A program made the position numbers and the translations under genes. DNA of 64,000 nt from NCBI GenBank assembly GCA_000708835.1, contig DF236981.1:186001-250000 (forward strand), given 5' to 3'. Below are positions 35,734 to 48,300 of the stretch, piece after piece. A model generated the notes under the pieces. That model was not told where the DNA came from, ran no database searches, and saw only the letters and a list, made by a program, of their open reading frames with translations. Position 1 is the stretch's first letter. Each line of letters starts with the position of its first letter. This DNA comes from Klebsormidium nitens (lineage: Eukaryota > Streptophyta > Klebsormidiophyceae > Klebsormidiales > Klebsormidiaceae).

Positions 35734-38700
35734 ATGATGCTTCGTAATCAGCTTACCACCACCTTGCTCATCCTTAGTAGCTTTCTCCTTATAAACCAAT
35801 CGGTACTTTGTACTGAAAATACAAGCAGACATAGTTTAGCCCCATTGGACGGCTACTTGAAAGAAGCACGCCAACAGGTGCGGAGGTTTCGTGCCTAAAC
35901 TCTTCTGAATCCCACATTGTAGAACTATGGCAAAATTGTCATATGAAAGTGATTCCATATGTGGACGTGCCTCGATGATAGGAACACCAACTATGCGAAG
36001 TGGTGGCTTGATTCGCAGGTTTGATTAAGTACTAAGTTTTGACCGAAACCTTAAACGATGGTTTAAAGGCACTGGGCTTGCAGGCAAATATGCTTTCTCG
36101 ATACTTCATCATCAATTCTCCCCATCGTTGTTGACAGAAACCTCAGAAAAATTAAGAGGATTCTTAAGGTTTCCCTGAACCCTTGCAAAGGCCTTGGTTT
36201 GTCCAAATGTAGAGCCATAACCCTCATGAAAAGGAAGAATATTAAGGGTTCATTCGCGAGGGAGAGAAGGCAGCTCGCACTAGCAAAGACAACGCTTCTA
36301 TTTTTCTCAGATCCGGTTCAATGATCCCAAATATGAAGCTACACTTGAAAGTCCAGCCCATTTGTAGTCTTGTCTACCTGGAGGATCATGAAATACACCT
36401 TCACCAGACTTTAGCTTCAACAAAGTACTGCCTCATGTACTTTTGCAGGATGTGGCATCATGGATCACAGGCATCCGGCGGGAGCTGCATCAGTACCCGG
36501 AGCTTATGTACGAGGTGAGGGAACCCTTGTCTTTCAAACTAGAGCCAACTTGTCTGGCGAGTTTCACCTTCATTGTTACGAATCTCCATGGATCGCCGCA
36601 GCTTACTCTGGCGTTCACAAATTTTGAATCTGCATGCTTGGTCACAAAACGCATTAACAACTCGCTTTCCAGTACGATCACCCACCTTTGACCAGGAGTT
36701 GTGAGCTTATAAAACCCTCAGGATTAGACAATTGATTGGATTTTCATTGGCTTACATGTGGCTGTCCGTTGGTGATGAAAATGAGCGCATCGCTTCGCAA
36801 AACCCTCGACCTCGCTGGTCAAAAAAAATGACGGTCCATTGCTTTTGAACCATGCACTTTCACCCTCAACAGGAAGTGCAAACGAGCGCCCTCATCCGCA
36901 AGACCCTCGACTCGCTGGGCATCAAATACAAGTACCCCCTCGGAAAGACGGGCGTCGCCGCAACATTAGGAACTGCAAATGGACCCCACGTCGCGCTGCG
37001 AGCCGACATGGACGCTCTCCCGATCGCCGAGGCTGTCGAGTCTGAGTTCAAGAGCAAGAACGAAGGGAAGATGCACGCGTGCGGTCATGACGGGCATACG
37101 TCCATGCTGTTAGGGGCGGCTCGGATGCTCAAAGCCAGGGAGAAGGAGCTCAAAGGCAAGGTGAGACCCGGTGTTCCGACACAGTCCTGTGCCTTCCAGT
37201 TGATGCTCAAATTGGGTCGCTCGTCAGGGTCTCAAGCTCTGATAATCGCCTGTGGGCATTTACGAAACAGGTAGCGAGGAACTTCTTGAATCTTTGAACT
37301 CGGGTCAAACGTTTCTCGAGAACTGGCGGACTGATGCTGTAAGATTTGGTCCTCTGTGGTTAAAGTGCGCCAGTTCCCCTGTGCCCGCAATTACTGGTCG
37401 TCTGATGAATCTCAGTACTAACCACGATAACCCCTGGTTTGCAGGTAACTCTGGTTTTCCAACCGGCCGAGGAGGGCGGCGCGGGGGCCCGCCTGATGAT
37501 GGACGAGGGCCTCTTCGCAGATGACAAACCGGACTTCGTTTTTGGGTTACACGTTGACCCCTCGCTTGAAACCGGGCGGGTTTCGTTAACACCCGGAACA
37601 GTGCTCGCAAGCTCAGGGGCGTTCATTGCCAAGATAAGCGCGAGTGGGAGCCACGCGGCCTTCCCACACCTGACGGCAGACACGATCGTCACAGCTTCGG
37701 CAGTAGTTGGAAGGTCAGCGAATTCCACTACCCTTCTGAGGACAACTCTGCGCGCTGTTGGTTGATACCGTTGGTCCTTTAAAAGGTCCCGGGATTGAAG
37801 TTTGTCTGGGGGTCGAGAAACATCATTTGGTCGTCAATTGACGTCCTTAGCAGATATGCGCAGTGGTGACGGGCTGCTCGCCTGGACTGCGATCCCTCTT
37901 TGTGCGCTGTTTTCTCAGCAACGAAAGTCGACAGTAGAAAAGTGAGTGTTTTCGGAAGCGATTAAAAGCATGAGATCTGTCAAAATGTCCTCAAGAAATG
38001 GCAACTTACTTTGGCTTTGCTTAACGAATATGAGAAAGGAACCGTACAGACGTGGAAGTTGGCTCAGCTTCGTATCCGTGTCGGGGTAAGTCTCGAAGGC
38101 TTTCGGCCCATAGCTTCTCTTCGTGTTACCGGCACATATGCCCAGCTCTCCCATTCGAAATCAATCAACGTTTTCTGGTTGACTCCACTGTTTTCGCTGG
38201 TTGGACTGAGTGCTTTGATTTCTTGTCGTCGTTGGTCCAGCTTCGTGAATTTAAGCACCTCGTCTTTCTGGTTCAGCCTGCAGACCCTGATTGCCCGGAA
38301 GCTGGATCCCCTCGAAGCGGGCGTCGTGTCCGTGACGATGATTCACGGAGGGACGGCGCTCAACGTGCTGCCTCCGGAGGTCGAGATTGGTGAGACTCGA
38401 AGCTCTAAGCCGCCTTTGCTAACCCGGGTACCTTAACCTCGCACCCAAGATGTTGCACGGGCAGTTCGCAATTCATAAGGTGCAAACTTTTACAAAAGTT
38501 GAGTTATATTCTACTTTCCCCCGCCTATGTCAGCATCATCGAATACCAGGTCGAAAAGAACATCTTGGGTGCAAGGTAAAGGGGCCCAAGTTCGCGTCCA
38601 GTTTCTTTCCCGTTCAGGATTCTCTGCTCAGTCTACAATGCCAACAGAGAGAGCTTACTTCAAGAGCCCGCTGTTCTTGAGAAAGTCCGAACGTGGTCTC

Positions 38701-40817
38701 GAGGAAATGGCAGTAATACGATGCAGTTTGCGCGAGTGGATATTCAAAAGATTGCTCTTGCCTCTCGTAATCTTGTCTAAAGGAAGCCTCAAGCAGAGAG
38801 CAAAGAACCCTAACTTGAGTAGCTCAGTCGATGGTCGTGCATCGGATCTGATGACGACTGCCACCTCAGGGTTGATCAGTCGGCGGTAGATAATGTGGGA
38901 GACCAATGACGGACAGTCTCGTCCGGGTGCTTCCGCAGGCGGAACGTTCCGTTCGCTAACAATGGAAGGGCACCACAAGCTGCAGCAGTGGATCGAGCAC
39001 ACCATCACTCAGCAGGTGAGGAACGTCGCCCAACTCTTCCTGGAAAGGAACTTTCTATTGACATTCCGTATCGACCGGACCCCTGCTCATTGGCCAGTCC
39101 TCTCCAGTGTCGGCCCCTTTGATCAGTACGGACAGTATTTGCGGACCGTGTCAAGCTCGTGATACCTAGCATAACTTGGAGAATCTCCTCTGGTACTGCG
39201 ATGATCGACGCCGTATGCAGACCGCACCAACCCGCGAACTTTCGAGTCGAAAGTCTTGTCGAAGACTCTTTTCAGCTTGACACCTCGTTAAAGCGCAAAT
39301 AGGAACGCGTCGCCCTCGTGTCCAGGCCGCCGTGCACGGGTGCAACAGCTCGGTCGACTTCCTGGAGGACCGCCACCCGTCATACCCCCCCACCGTGAAC
39401 GACGCTGCCGCCACGGCATATGCACGCAGCATATTGGAGCAGTGAGCTTCCACGTGCCTATCCCTGAAGACCTCCAGCGCAAGGCAACAGATTTAAATAG
39501 GTTTCCTCATCTCGATTAGCGTCCGAGGTCCTGAGGTCTGCGAGTTTGTTGAACTGCGGCGCCCTGCAGAGGGCGTCATTTCGCCATTTTAGGTTATTGC
39601 GGCTGCGTTTTTGAATCGTGAACTTGAATCGTGAACCTAGTCGCAGCGCCTCGTGCTATCTGGGGTGTAACCTGGCGACACAGGCAGTCGTGACACTGCC
39701 TTTCTGGTCGTTGAGTGAAACTAAATCTGCCCTTGCATACTTTGGGAAAGGTTGTTGACACTCACTTTTCACACGACTCTTGCAATCAAAGCGGTTCTTG
39801 CAGCATGCGGCGCGAAATGTAAACTCGCTGATAGGCTTCTGGAACGTTACTCGAGGAAGGTTCCTGTGCAGGACTCTGGGCCTGCAGAGCGTCTTCCCCC
39901 AGGCCGCCCCGGAGATGGCCGCAGAGGACTTCGGCTTCTTCTCCCTCCGCTTCCCGTCCTGCTTCTGGCTGCTGGGCACGAGACATAATACCTCCAAAAG
40001 TGCCGCACTTCTGCACACCCCAAATGTGAGTTTGTAGGTCCATCTCGCGTCTCTCAGTCCGGCTCAAGATCGTGTTTCTTACACTTTTTGCAGGGTCGTG
40101 GGGGCAGAAAATGCACTACCAGGCACCCCCTGGATGGGCGCGGAAGACTTTGGCTTCTTCACGCAGCGCTTCCCGTCGTGCTTCTTCATGCTGGGGGTCA
40201 AAAAGCCGGGGACGGACAGCGCAGCAAAGCTGCACACCGGAACGGTGGGTGAATAGTCTTTGGGACATTTTGGAAGCTTGCAAGCCGCTGGCGCTTGTTA
40301 CTGCAATTGTTCGCATGTTTAAATTTGTGTCGTATTGCAGGCTTGCCTGAGTTCACCTTCTAAGTCGAATCGGATTCGACGATCTGTTCCTCGAAGCTTC
40401 GTTTTAAATCTCAGTGATTGGGCTGCCAACTCTGGTCGTAAGCGGACTCAGGATTCGTCATCTGGATCCGATCTCGCGTTAGTTTTATGGTTCGGGCAGG
40501 CCTACGACAGGCAGTGAAATAAACACAGCCTCTTTGGCAGTTTAGCCCAGCTACTTTTACAAGTCTTTTTAAAGAAAGGGTCCGTCTCAAGTCAAAGGTT
40601 TCTTCCGAAATCTTCTTGCTTCTATTGCCTCAAGCCTGCCTTCGCTAGTCCTCTGTCCGCTCCGCTTTCTGCTCAGTTCAGTTCCGCTGTCCCCCTGCAG
40701 TTTGGTCTCGACGAAGATGCGCTTCCAATCGGTGCAGCGCTTCACACGGCGCTCGCAGAGCAATACCTCAAGTCGGAGACCGAGCGCCGAACATCCGACA
40801 AAAGAGAAGAACTGTAG
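35734..40817 (+). CDS. ILR1-like M20 amidohydrolase (IAA-amino acid hydrolase family), ER-targeted
   Basis: The family hydrolyses amide conjugates, typically IAA-amino acids in plants. Model: join(35734..35877, 36449..36514, 36873..37160, 37445..37713, 38277..38389, 38939..39015, 39326..39441, 40094..40244, 40701..40817), 446 residues, phases closing. A hydrophobic signal peptide (TTTLLILSSFLLINQSVLC) starts the protein and KREEL ends it, a KDEL-like retrieval signal, as in plant ILR1/ILL enzymes. M20 signatures: HACGHDGH (Cys140, His142), ALRADMDALPI, QPAEEGGAGARLM (Glu175/176), HGGTALNVLPPEVEIGGTF, MGAEDFGFF, and LDEDALPIGAALH near the end. A second, in-frame version of the eighth exon lies at 39872-40025. 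Substrate cannot be told from sequence: algal M20 members need not act on auxin. Confidence 0.93.
39872..40025 (+). other. Alternative (mutually exclusive) eighth exon of the ILR1-like gene
   Basis: This 154-base segment is flanked by AG and GTGAGT. It has the same entry and exit phases as exon 40094..40244 and encodes a diverged version of the same block: MAAEDFGFFSLRFPSCFWLL against MGAEDFGFFTQRFPSCFFML. It ends SAALLHTPN against SAAKLHTGT. Either exon keeps the frame; using both or neither breaks it. No stop codon interrupts it. The 40094 version is closer to the family (VVGAENALPGTPW). Confidence 0.8.
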
Positions 40818-42373
40818 GTCACATTTGGGATCACCAATAGCACACCGCAGACGGCTTGGACGAAATTGTAGATATACAACAGCGCTGTATTGTCATCAGC
40901 CAATTCTCGCGACTCCGTTCCGTGTAGATATGAATCTGCTGAAAGGATGCGCTTTCATTCGGTTGAGGTGTGAGGTTTGGCAAGGGGTTGCCGAGGTGTT
41001 TGATTGAAGTGAACTGCTGGCGTCCGGAGCTTGCGCTCAATGAAGTACATTGGAATGGGGTCACGTTTTGTTCGGTTTGGGAAGCTACAATCAAGCAGCG
41101 AGACAGGGCCCTGACTTCGAATGGCTGAAACGTGAATGTAGATTTGACATATGCATGTAGACTCAGACGCGGTTGCAACACTCGACTGTTTGTTACTATC
41201 ATTGCTCGGTACGTGCCGCGGGCCTACATGAGAAATCCGCCCTTGTCGTTTATGTTGCAAACATGGTCGGTGTGCACCCACCATATATGCGCATGGGGCG
41301 CTCATGATGTGTGTATAATCTCTAGCCAAATTGCAGATCGAGGCCCCACTGCCGGGCATGACAGGCACTCATGAGCGTAAATCTTTTCGAGCAGGATTAG
41401 CATGTCATCATGTATGTAGAAGGTCGAATTCAAATGTAGACAAGACGTTGCCATGCTCACTAGATGCAAGATCGGACCACTATAACGCAATCTTCCCCAC
41501 ATCATACCATGATGTACTATATACCTATGATCATGGCTGGCTGTCGGGTGCATGATGGTGTGGATTTTTTGGCGCCAGCGTGCTTGTCAGGCCCGCCTTG
41601 CGTTTGCCCAGGCTGATCCCCGAAATACCATTTTCAAGGGGCCACCATGCGTTCGAACTTACATGATAGAAGTATATATATGCCAGGTAACTCACCGTGT
41701 AGACCACAGCTTCAGACGAAATGCTCAAATAAGCGGGGACATCACGAGCGGCCTTGAAGAACTCATACCCTTTATGGTGGCAGCCATTTCAAGCTGCCCC
41801 AAGTCGCCCCTGCATTGCACTGGCAGCAAGTCGCCTCACGAACTAGCTGGGCCCAAACTTTTCATGTGCAGCTTGCACTGCGGCCCCGGGCTCTTTACAA
41901 TCCAGAACCTTTTAAGGTTAACCCGGCACATACCGGGTGCCTGAATCGCGAGCGTCAACTAGGTATAGGTAGGTAGAAGTGTTGGGTACTGACTCCTGAG
42001 TCTTTGACGACTTCTAGAATCCGAGGTTTATATGTCTAACCCAAGCACAGTTTATCTTCGACCTGAGATTTGGTTACATACCTTCTGAACCCAGTGGTTG
42101 TTGGGCAAGGTTGACAAGCTGTTGCAGTGCATAGAAGTGGTGGTGCCCTGCATTTGGTGGCATTGAATACAGGGGAAGGTATCCTTGTCAATGTTGGAGG
42201 TGGCGCGAATGCAGGAGATTCGAACTTTTTGACGAGCTCGCAGATGCTGATCGGTGCCCGATCGACATCCCAACTCCTTCTTGACCTTGCGGCCAGGGGG
42301 CGCTTTGAAAGTTTGCAAGTTCAAACAAGCCCACCGTCTGGTGCTGAGCCCCTGAAAGTCTGCAAACGTTGCG
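40818..42373. promoter_or_regulatory. Intergenic region, ILR1-like / Misato
   Basis: It is 1.56 kb between a 3' end and the Misato start on the same strand. It should contain the ILR1-like terminator region and the Misato promoter. I see no gene, RNA or distinct element. Confidence 0.45.
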
Positions 42374-45300
42374 ATGAAGGAGGTGGTCACGCTTCAGTTT
42401 GGAAACTATGCCAATTTCGTCGGGGCTCACTTTTGGAATTTTCAGGATGAGCTGCTTGGGAGATCTGAGAGTGCCACCGACCAGACTTCTGCAGAAGAAG
42501 GAACAAGGGCAGCTGATGTGGAGTCTGACGTGCTTTTCAGGGTGGGAGAGACGCATCAGGTAAGTCGAATTGTCAAAGCTTGGAACGGCCTGCCCCATCT
42601 TGCCATCAGTTGCATTGAAGGAGTACCACCCTTTTTTGTCGCAACTCAAAAGCAAAGAATGCTTACTCGATGAATGTGCTGCACAACCTGCTTATTTATC
42701 ATCTCAATAAGGAAGCCTTCTGGAGATTGTAATCCACAGGCATCTCAGATACTTGGAGGCAATGCTGACCTCAGAATACCCGTGCATGGGTGTCATGCAA
42801 GACCTAACATTGTGGAAGGTGGCTGTTTGAAAAGCACTTCAATGTTGTGGCCACATCAAGGAACTTCCAATTGCACCATTTGACCAACTTGTTCTGCATG
42901 GGGATGGAATACTCCTATGATGACCCAGAAAACTAAGGTGTTCTTGTCGGTGTCCTCTTCGCCGAATATAACTGAAGGAGAACGAGTTTCTCAATAGCTT
43001 CGAAGATACAGTGGGCCTCATCCTGCACTGCTGCCGCCAAGATGGCTTTCCTCTGCATGAGCAGGGAGCCGCGACCTACACCCCCCGCTTGGTGGCACTT
43101 GACGTGCGAGGCAGTTCAGGGACCATCCCCCCCTCTGGCGTTCTCTATCAAGCGCCCCTCCCGTCAGCAGACGAGTCCATTATCCAAACATGGGGGGGCC
43201 AGAAAGCTGTATACCGGTCACAGCCAATAGAGAAGAACGCCTTTTTGAAGAGCTTAGATGAGGAGGAGGATGGGGAATCAGCAGAGGGAGGTGCGCATGG
43301 AAGTGGAATGGAGGTTGATGGGGGGGCGGAAGCAAGGGAAGCTGACTTGGCAAGGGTGGCGGGCCTTGAGGATAGTGTGCAGTATTGGACGGACTACCTC
43401 AAGGTGAGTCCGGCATGTGTCACTGGCTAACCTTGTGCAAGGGCTTGACAAAAAGCTGGAAGAATCGACCAAAGTGCTGGCAGAGTAATAGACAGTCTTA
43501 ATATGCCAATCATCAGCTTCCATCCCTTGGCCCTCATAAACAGTGAAAGCCAGGCCATTTCAACGAGTTCTAAGTCCTTTGATCTGGATTCTTAGAACAC
43601 CACTGAGCTTGGCCTTACCATCACGTCTGTGAAGTACTCAAATACTAAGAGGTTCGTGGCACTTAGTACGCTGTCTCCCCCCCTCATTGTTATCTGCATC
43701 CCAAGACTCATCACATAGCTGAGTATTAAATTGTCAATGCAAACCAGAGTTTGAATCATCAGCGTGACCCGCAGAATCAGGCGCCTCTTATGATACAGGT
43801 TCACCTGCATCCAAAGAGCTTGTATGAGCTGCCTGACACATGGCAAGGGATGAACGAGCTGAGCACGTATGGTGAGGGCGTGGCGGCTTTCCAAAAGGAG
43901 GAGACCCGCGAGGAAATGGAGGAGAGGGTGCGCTTCTTTGCCGAGGAGTCGGATCACATGCAGGTGAGTTTTTCTGCGGGGGTGACTCTTACGGCTCGTT
44001 GCCTGTGTTGCAAAACTTGAACTTGAAAGCATGAGAAGACCGAAGCAAAGGACGCGGTCTAGAGAAGGAAACTCCGTCATGTCTAGAACCACCATCGACT
44101 TGGCCCTGCTCCTGCCAAGGAACAACGGTTCTGAAATTCCTAGTCGTCTGCAACTTGTGTATCATTCCACATGACTGTGCTTTGTTGATCGGCAGTGTTG
44201 CTCTCACTGCAAAAAGATGGAAATTGAAGGCGAAGATAGGCAGGCGCTCATATAGACTCTGTTGTGGAGAGCCTATGCGAAGAAAGGCTGTGATGGTGCA
44301 AAATCTGAGCTTGTGAAGCCCAGGCGGCGTTGTCGACTAACCTGAGGCCTTTCAAGGAACATTGAGCCGCATCCCTTCAAAATGGCACTCCGAGATCCTG
44401 TAGCTCGGATTCTTGGTTGGGTGACTGCTGGTCGTAATCTGACGTTGTTTGGCAGCATTTGTGGTCCCCTGAAGCAGCCCCAACATCTTCTCTGTGTTTG
44501 AGCACAGTTCGATCCTATCCAAGTTTTCTTCGCTGCGCCTGATTGGGGCGCCTTTGCTGGTGCGCTTCTCAACGCTTCGATTGTGCGAAGAAGGGAACCT
44601 CGCGCTTCTGTTTGCATCTTCAACAGAACCGCCTAGTGCTCATTGTTTATTCGCGAGCTTCGAGATGGGGTTTGCATCCTCTCACCTTAGACGTGGCTTC
44701 AGTGCACCGTTCCTGGCGCCCAATCCGTGCGGTCGGGAGCATTCGATCTGAGGCATGTCTGACCTCAAAGGACTTGTGGAGCGGTCCTGGGCTCAACACA
44801 TTCTTGGTATTCCAATCTCCACTACAAGGGGCAGCGCTTGTGATGGATACTTGAAAGGGCAGTGATGCATCTACCGACGGGCTCTCAGCTCACATCTGAC
44901 CTCGTAGTATAGTGAAGCCCTCCGAAGGGTTGCGATGGCAATGACGCGTGTAAGCTTTCAACACTATGTAAAGAACCAGTATTGCAACGTCTACTGATGC
45001 CATCAATGCTTTAGCTGAAGATTGGGTGAGAGGGTAAAGCTTTCATGCCCATGCCCCCTTCTGAGTGCGTCTGGTTTGTTGACAGGTTTCTCTTTGAACA
45101 CTGTCTTTTGGAAGTGGGTGTAATTATGACAAGCGCGTGGAGGTCCATCTCGGAAATGACTGCTCGTTGGTGGCCGTTTCAAAGGTTGTAGTGCTATGGA
45201 CAGACAGGCAATGCCGCTGCCTTTCTCTGAATCCGTGAACGTGTTTGGATGGAGGTGTCGTATTAACTGGTCCAACGTGCAAGACGCTTCAAAGCCGCAA

Positions 45301-48300
45301 TACCGACTGCGTTTTTCTAAAGGACACTACTGAAGAGGGCTGTGATGGTTTCCATATTGAGCTCATGCTCACCGATATGCTTTTGTTTTGAAGCCAATAT
45401 CAAACAGTGAGCCAAGATATCTGCTGTATGGCGGTAGAAAGATACACTGTCACCTTTGCCACTCATTTGCTGCAAGCTTGACGAAAGCACGAGGACAATT
45501 GCTAGGTAATGGCTGTTGGAAGCGTTCCGGACAGTCGAGATTGTACGATAGCCGCTCCCGCTCGTTCGTCAATTCCATCCGTTCCTGAGCATACATGTCG
45601 GGGTGGGTGGGGCCTTGAACTTGTCTCTGCCAATTGTCGTTTTGCTGCTCTTTAGCTGCCGAGATTGTCGGTCCTGAGTATCGTGACCGTCCTGTTGACT
45701 CTGGTGCAGTATTTGGGTCTTCGGTCTTGTCGATGGCTCTACAGCTGCGGTTTCTCTGCACTATAACCTTTTCTGCAGCCGCTTTCTGAAGTGCTGGGGG
45801 CGTGCTCTTCATGGTTCCTGCTTGGTTGTATGTCCAGGCTTCCGTTCTGTTCTGTCCTCCATCCCTGTCAGCACGACTTCCCCTTCGGACCGATGTTGCA
45901 TTCAATTACACCATGCTTAACGTCCTGCGGCATTCTGACAAATGAGGCGTCCCGAAATGACAAGATTGACAACCAACCATCAGCTCCCGACGCTGGTTAG
46001 GGCTGGGTTCGAAAACGTGACAATGTTTCGTGTTGTCGGAACGACTTAGCTTTGCCCGTCGTTTGATACTTATTGCACGGATTCCGTTTTGACCGGTGAT
46101 TAAGTGAGTGCATTCAGTACTGACTTGTTGTCAGTACTATTTCGGCCTTAATCGGATTCTCTCAGCAGCCAAATCACCCACTTTTAGGATCGTGGATCGG
46201 CGCTACTTGGTGCAAGTTTTTCCCATTTCCGAAGCATTTGGGGACTACATAGGATCCCCTCCTCGAGAGATCCTGTTCCTTCTGAAAGAGAAGGGATGAG
46301 ACTTGTAGATCCAGACCGGTTTTGGAATCTGAAAACGGCTGTGATGTTTCTGGACAACGAGCTTTGGAGCTCAAGTGCTCGATGAATCTGCCCGAGGCCC
46401 CTGTTCCTGAATCGAGTAAATCAAACTTGCGTGCAACCGTTTGTATCGTGGAGTAGTTTTTTGTTTCATAGACGCCGATGCGAATGCTTGAAGCCACGAT
46501 TATCATAGACACGAAGTTGCATTTGGGACTAGCTTTCGCAGTCCCTCCCTTTTTTATGTCACAAGGTCGGGTTCTCATCTCTGGCGCTGAGACTGAGTCA
46601 GGCACCATCTCCACAGGACGTCACGGTTGCAAATATCTGCCGTTGCCAAAACCTGCTGCGTCATTTACTCCGCTGCCTCTTTCTCCCTGGAGTCGGGTAG
46701 CCGCTGGTCTTTGTCCACTTAAGAAACAGGATCCGCTCTCCTTCCCAGCATTGCCTTGCGGGTTCGTGTTGCATGTCCCTTAACATACAGATAACGTCCG
46801 CAGCTTTTCAGGACATGCTGAGCGTCAGCTATATGCTGCAACGTCCCCAAAAAAAGCCGTCACTTGAGCTTTGTAAGGCAAGCCCATCTTCCACGGCAGT
46901 TTCTTTGAAAGGTGTAGATTCACCTGTTGCGCCCGCCTAACATGACGTCATATCTGCCACCGAATGTTTCCAGCTAGAAGGACAGACAGAAAGGGCACGA
47001 TGGTGGTTATCTTGAGAATTCAGGTTGAAGATGGTTCCCAAACTTGATGGGCATCTTGCAACTGGTCGAGTTGGCCTCGTAGCGGCAAGCCAGCCGTTCT
47101 TTCTTTTGCGTACGATGATCGTTCCGGCTGTCTGTTTCATATTGGTAATCAAACGAGTTAATCATCACACTCCGAAAGTTTAGAAGTCAACTACCGGGCG
47201 CTATGTCCTTTCTGCCTCTACGTTGGCTCTTACTGGCTCACTGCTGAGATGGATTGCTGAAAAGGCAACGATGCTCCTCGAACCTTGGAAGTTGTAGAAC
47301 GAGGGAGGCTGAGCCATGCAGCTCAAGCTCATTGTGGAGACTCGTCCGTTGTCGCATAGTTACAAGGCTCTTCTGAGTCGCGAGTTCAAGATCACGACGC
47401 ATTTCTGCCCACAGATGATTCCGACATCTGAGACGCCAAAGCGGAAAGCGGTGTGTCTTATTGGCACACCCCCAGCGAGGAAAGGCGACGAGATTGCTTT
47501 CCCAAGGATATCGCTCCGTTCACGCATCAATCTGGCGTGAGAGCTTTGCAACCGCATATCAGCGAAGCGGACTCAACGGATTTCGTGCGTGGACCAGCAC
47601 GGAAGGTCCAGCGGCGCTTGCACACTCTGGCTCCTCAGCAAGCTGAAAGCAGCACTCGGGCGCGCACAGAGTCACTGCCCACGATGTTCTTTGCTTTCGC
47701 ACCTAATTTGAGTTTCAAACCGGTGACTCACGTAAATTTAGTTCCCTGCAAACGCCGCTTCGCAGTAAGACGCACGGAAGTGAACAGTTCGAAGAGGTAG
47801 ATTGTGATGTTCAAAGCATCTGCGAATCTTATTTCGATCTTAGTTCTTAGTCGTTGCTTTGGCGATTTTCCTCGTAGGGCTTCCAGTGCATCGTTGACGA
47901 CTCGGGCGGATTTGCCGCCGTCGCGGCCGGGCTGCTCACCAGCCTTTCGGACGAGTACCCCCGCCTGCCACGTGTCCTTTTCGCCGTCCGGCCGCACACG
48001 TCACCCCGTCCGGCGTCCGCACTGAACGCGGCCGCAAGCGCGAATAACCCGCTGGCGCGCGCGCTGCACGAAGCGGTCTCGTTGGCGGCGCTGTCGAGGG
48101 CCAGTGACCTGTACATAAGCGACGGTAAGTCGGATACAGTTCGTGCCGTTCTAGAGTTGTGTTTCTGGAGGGATATAGCGGCTGTGAGATGCTTGCACGC
48201 TATGCGGACAGCTTCAGAATGATGCGCGATCGCAACAAAACGATGCAATGTACGGGAAGGCTTGTTGCGACTGTGCGTACAGAAGCATGACAAATCGCGG

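Noticed and set aside
45450-45905. 151-codon minus-strand open frame inside the Misato intron
   Set aside because: It has no ATG at its 5' end, no recognisable motif and no splice partners.
44284-46345. Motif GGCTGTGATG recurring at roughly 1-kb intervals in the Misato intron
   Set aside because: Flanking sequence does not align, so a 1-kb tandem repeat is not supported.
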